The translations under genes were made by a program, and so were the position numbers. A stretch of DNA of 64,000 nt from Egicoccus sp. AB-alg2 (GTDB lineage: Bacteria > Actinomycetota > Nitriliruptoria > Nitriliruptorales > Nitriliruptoraceae). Positions 61,818 to 64,000 of the stretch are shown piece after piece. Position 1 is the first letter of the stretch. The number at the start of each line of letters is the position of its first letter. The notes under the pieces are model-generated. The model did not search any database and was not told the DNA's origin. It worked only from the letters and a program-made list of their open reading frames with translations. The stretch is taken from NCBI RefSeq assembly GCF_041821065.1, contig NZ_JBGUAX010000004.1, positions 1 to 64,000 of the forward strand, read 5' to 3'.

Positions 61818-62636
61818 ATGGCGACCGCGGCGTCAGCAGGCGAGCAGCGGACCGTCGACCGCCTGGCCCGCGCGGGCTTCGCCGCGAAGGGCGTGCTCTA
61901 CGCCGTCATCGGGGTCCTGGCGATCCAGTTGGCCGTCGGCGGCGGTGACCGGCAGGACGCGAGTCAGCAGGGCGCCATCAACACGGTCGCCGAGCAGCCG
62001 TTCGGGCGCGCCCTGGTCGTGCTGCTGGCGGTCGGGCTGACCGGCTACGCCCTGTTCCGGGCCGTGCAGGCCGTCCGCGGCGTGGCGCCGGGCGTCAGCA
62101 GCCTGCCCGACTGGTTGGCGCGCACCACGTTCGTCGTGCGGGCCCTGCTGTACGGGCTCCTGTCCGTCCTGGCGTGGCGCGAGGCCTTCGGTGTCGGCGA
62201 CGAGGGCGGCGGCACCGAGGAGAGCCTGACCGCCGCCGCACTCGCGCAGCCCGGCGGTCGCTGGGCGGTCGTCGCCGTCGGGGTGGTCGTCGTGGTCGTC
62301 GGGATCTTCCAGGTGCGCGAGGGCTGGACCTGCGGGTTCCGCGACCACCTCGACTTCCACGGCATCAGCGGCGGGGCGCGGCGGCGACTGGAGGGGATCG
62401 GCCGCGCCGGACACCTCGCCCGGGGCGTGGTGTTCCTCGTCGCCGGCGGCTTCGTCGTCCTGGCCGCCTGGCGACACGACCCGGAGACCGGCGTCGGCCT
62501 GGACGCGGCGCTGCAGGAGGTCGTGGACGCGCCGTTCGGCGGGCCGCTGCTGCTGGCGCTCGGCTGCGGGCTGGTGCTGTACGGCGCCTTCTGCGGCGTC
62601 GAGGCCCGCTTCGCCAGCCCGTCGCGAGCCGACTGA
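61818..62636 (+). CDS. DUF1206 membrane protein
   Basis: A 272-residue integral membrane protein with three repeats of a two-helix DUF1206 unit, each opening with a Arg/Gly/Phe-type phrase: RAGFAAKGVLYAVIGVLAIQ, ARTTFVVRALLYGLLSVLAW and GRAGHLARGVVFLVAGGFVV. Function is unknown. AGGAG lies 6 nt before the ATG. Divergent from cbs. Confidence 0.9.
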   Translation: MATAASAGEQRTVDRLARAGFAAKGVLYAVIGVLAIQLAVGGGDRQDASQQGAINTVAEQPFGRALVVLLAVGLTGYALFRAVQAVRGVAPGVSSLPDWLARTTFVVRALLYGLLSVLAWREAFGVGDEGGGTEESLTAAALAQPGGRWAVVAVGVVVVVVGIFQVREGWTCGFRDHLDFHGISGGARRRLEGIGRAGHLARGVVFLVAGGFVVLAAWRHDPETGVGLDAALQEVVDAPFGGPLLLALGCGLVLYGAFCGVEARFASPSRAD

Positions 62637-62738
62637 GACCGGTGAACCTCCGGCACGGCTGGCGCGTTCCGGGCACCGGCACCGCCGCGGGTCGTGCGCT
62701 TAGCTGTCGCGGGGACCGATGACGGGGGGAGGCCGCGG

Positions 62739-63404
62739 ATGTCCACGCTCGAACGCACGCCCGACGACGTGACACCGGACGGTTCCCCGGTGGCGGTCTA
62801 CCTCGCCATCCCACCGGAGCCCGGGTTCACGCCGCTGCTGGAGGACCTCGTGTCGGACGCGTCGGTGCTGGACCTCGGCTGTGGCGTCGGTCGGTTGGCG
62901 AACGAGCTGGCGCGCCGCGGCCACGAGGTCGTCGGCGTCGACGAGTCACCCGACATGCTGGCGCACCTGGACGCCGGGGTCGCTGGCGTCCGGGCGCGCA
63001 TCGAGGACCTCGCCCTCGGCCGCACCTTCGACGCGGTGGTGCTGGCCAGTCATCTCGTCAACGTCGCCGAGGCCGACCAGCGTCGCGCCCTGCTCGACGC
63101 CGTGGCCCGCCACCTGGCTCCCGACGGCGTCGCCTATGTCGAGCACTGGAACCCGCAGGCGATCGGGCACCTGCGCGACGGCGATGGTGCAGCAGGTGAG
63201 GTCACGCTGCGCTTCCGGCTGCTGGGGGAGCGCGGTCGCGAGTTCGACGCCGCCGTCACCTACGTCCTGGGTGACCGGTCGTGGACGCAGGAGTTCACCG
63301 CACGACTGCTGGACGAGGCCGAGCTCGACGACGCCCTGCGGGCCAGCGGGTTGCGGCGGCGACGGCGACTGCACCCGAAATGGTTGGTGGCCGGCCGCGC
63401 CTGA
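62739..63404 (+). CDS. Class I SAM-dependent methyltransferase
   Basis: A 221-residue methyltransferase. Motif I VLDLGCGVGRLANELARRG, motif II VVGVDESPDML, then ARIEDLALGRTFDAVVLASH and a post-domain beta part (VTYVLGDRSWTQEFTARLL). The DLGCG core is the SAM site. Substrate unknown. ATG at 62739 follows GGAGG by 6 nt. Confidence 0.88.
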   Translation: MSTLERTPDDVTPDGSPVAVYLAIPPEPGFTPLLEDLVSDASVLDLGCGVGRLANELARRGHEVVGVDESPDMLAHLDAGVAGVRARIEDLALGRTFDAVVLASHLVNVAEADQRRALLDAVARHLAPDGVAYVEHWNPQAIGHLRDGDGAAGEVTLRFRLLGERGREFDAAVTYVLGDRSWTQEFTARLLDEAELDDALRASGLRRRRRLHPKWLVAGRA

Positions 63405-63437
63405 GACGTCGCGCCGACCGACGGCGCCCCCGGCGCA

Positions 63438-63968
63438 TCACTTGACGACGACGACCTTCGTGCCGACCTTGGCGAAGTCGTAGAGCGCCCGGGCATCGGC
63501 CTCGGCCTGGCGGACGCAGCCGCTGGAGAGTGGTGTGCCGAGCTGCTTCGTCGACTGGATCGGGTTGCCCGCCCGGTCCACGGGGATGGAGTGGAAGCCA
63601 ACCCAGGCCCGACCGGCCCAGTAGAAGCGGGTCATGTACTTCATCGTGAGCCGGCCGTCGAGCGACGTGGTGGTCGCCGACTTCGAGCGCACGCTGTGCG
63701 TCCCCACCGGCGGCAGCGTGCCATGCCGGTGTCCGGAGACGAGGTAGGTCCGCTTGACCGTGTCGTCCCCGCGCACCAGCCACACCCGCTGTTGCACGCG
63801 CGAGTAGACGATCCGCTTGCCGGTGCCCGACTTGGCGGGCAGCGCCGTGCTACTGGCGGCCTCGGCGGGGGCCGCCTCGAAGCTGGACGTCGTGGTGAAG
63901 GCGACGATCACGGCCAGCAGCAGGCACAGCAGCCGGACGGTCGACGGGCGACGGACGGCGACGGTCAT
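63438..63968 (-). CDS. L,D-transpeptidase (YkuD domain)
   Basis: A 176-residue exported enzyme: signal peptide (TVRLLCLLLAVIVAFTTTSS...), then a minimal YkuD domain with GKRIVYSRVQQRVWLV, YLVSGHRHGTLPPVGTHSV, the WVGFHSIPVD histidine and the catalytic LGTPLSSGCVRQ. It could form 3-3 peptidoglycan cross-links or attach proteins to the wall. There are no LysM or Ig-like extra domains. The ATG is preceded by GGGGGA. Confidence 0.9.
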   Translation of the reverse strand: MTVAVRRPSTVRLLCLLLAVIVAFTTTSSFEAAPAEAASSTALPAKSGTGKRIVYSRVQQRVWLVRGDDTVKRTYLVSGHRHGTLPPVGTHSVRSKSATTTSLDGRLTMKYMTRFYWAGRAWVGFHSIPVDRAGNPIQSTKQLGTPLSSGCVRQAEADARALYDFAKVGTKVVVVK

Positions 63969-64000
63969 GGCGGTCCCCCGAGTCAGGAGCCGATCGTCGC

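Overview
The window is a GC-rich chromosomal segment of an actinobacterium. Evidence: two WhiB-family proteins, F420 biosynthesis genes (fbiA, fbiB), a BldD-type regulator, a SigH/RsrA-type sigma/anti-sigma pair, a PdtaS-type kinase, many GTG starts and 4-nt GTGA/ATGA overlaps. Gene content fits a deep-branching lineage such as Nitriliruptoria, but that placement is inference. No mobile element, prophage, rRNA, tRNA or CRISPR array was seen.

Layout. 0-3.5 kb: biotin-dependent carboxylase beta subunit (cut by the left edge), BirA, an acyl-CoA dehydrogenase and a Septum_form-type membrane protein. 3.5-10.2 kb: an unrecognised protein, a three-gene ABC-2 exporter, a small membrane protein and a NarL-type two-component pair. 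10.2-15.5 kb: an MgtE-type transporter with a PhoU/TrkA-C partner, a second acyl-CoA dehydrogenase and a TIGR03089 protein that seems to start at CTG. 15.6-24.6 kb: cell-envelope polysaccharide genes (a degenerate LCP paralogue, an LCP ligase, RmlD, a WbbL-like transferase, an NDP-sugar pyrophosphorylase, a Wzm/Wzt-type exporter and another glycosyltransferase). 24.7-29.5 kb: DUF3105 protein, fbiB-fbiA, an orphan SigK-like sigma factor and a WhiB2-like protein. 29.6-39.8 kb: a giant membrane glycosyltransferase, a DUF5719 protein, a zincin-like protein without its zinc motif, DUF3499, DUF6788, ManB, Trm112-like, phosphomannose isomerase cupin, ComF and a short HPF. 40.0-46.6 kb: response regulator, SecA, two poorly known genes, SigH/SigR-type sigma and its zinc anti-sigma. 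46.7-52.6 kb: an epimerase, BldD, a lipoprotein, an unknown 240-residue protein and an unusual locus made of a structured leader, a 27-residue exported peptide and two membrane HD/HD-GYP proteins. 52.6-64 kb: DUF5317, an RGG-rich stand-alone sigma-region-4 protein coupled to PdtaS, WhiB1, a lipid kinase, a lipoprotein-type class A PBP, transsulfuration genes, DUF1206, a methyltransferase and an L,D-transpeptidase.

How the genes work together. The order birA / acyl-CoA dehydrogenase / TIGR03089 / LCP / rmlD / wbbL / sugar nucleotidyltransferase / fbiAB / whiB2 / zincin / DUF3499 / manB / comF / hpf / secA / sigH-rshA / pdtaS / whiB1 closely follows the accD5-to-whiB1 region of Mycobacterium tuberculosis as I remember it, so most of the window is an ancient actinobacterial backbone for envelope glycan synthesis, protein export and redox or developmental control. 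The insertions into that backbone are the most interesting parts: the peptide/RNA/HD-GYP locus at 49.4-52.5 kb beside bldD (whose product carries the c-di-GMP-binding signature), the RGG-sigma4 protein ahead of pdtaS, and a pair of identically spaced TCTTGGG-N12-CCCAAGA palindromes around the DUF3499 gene.
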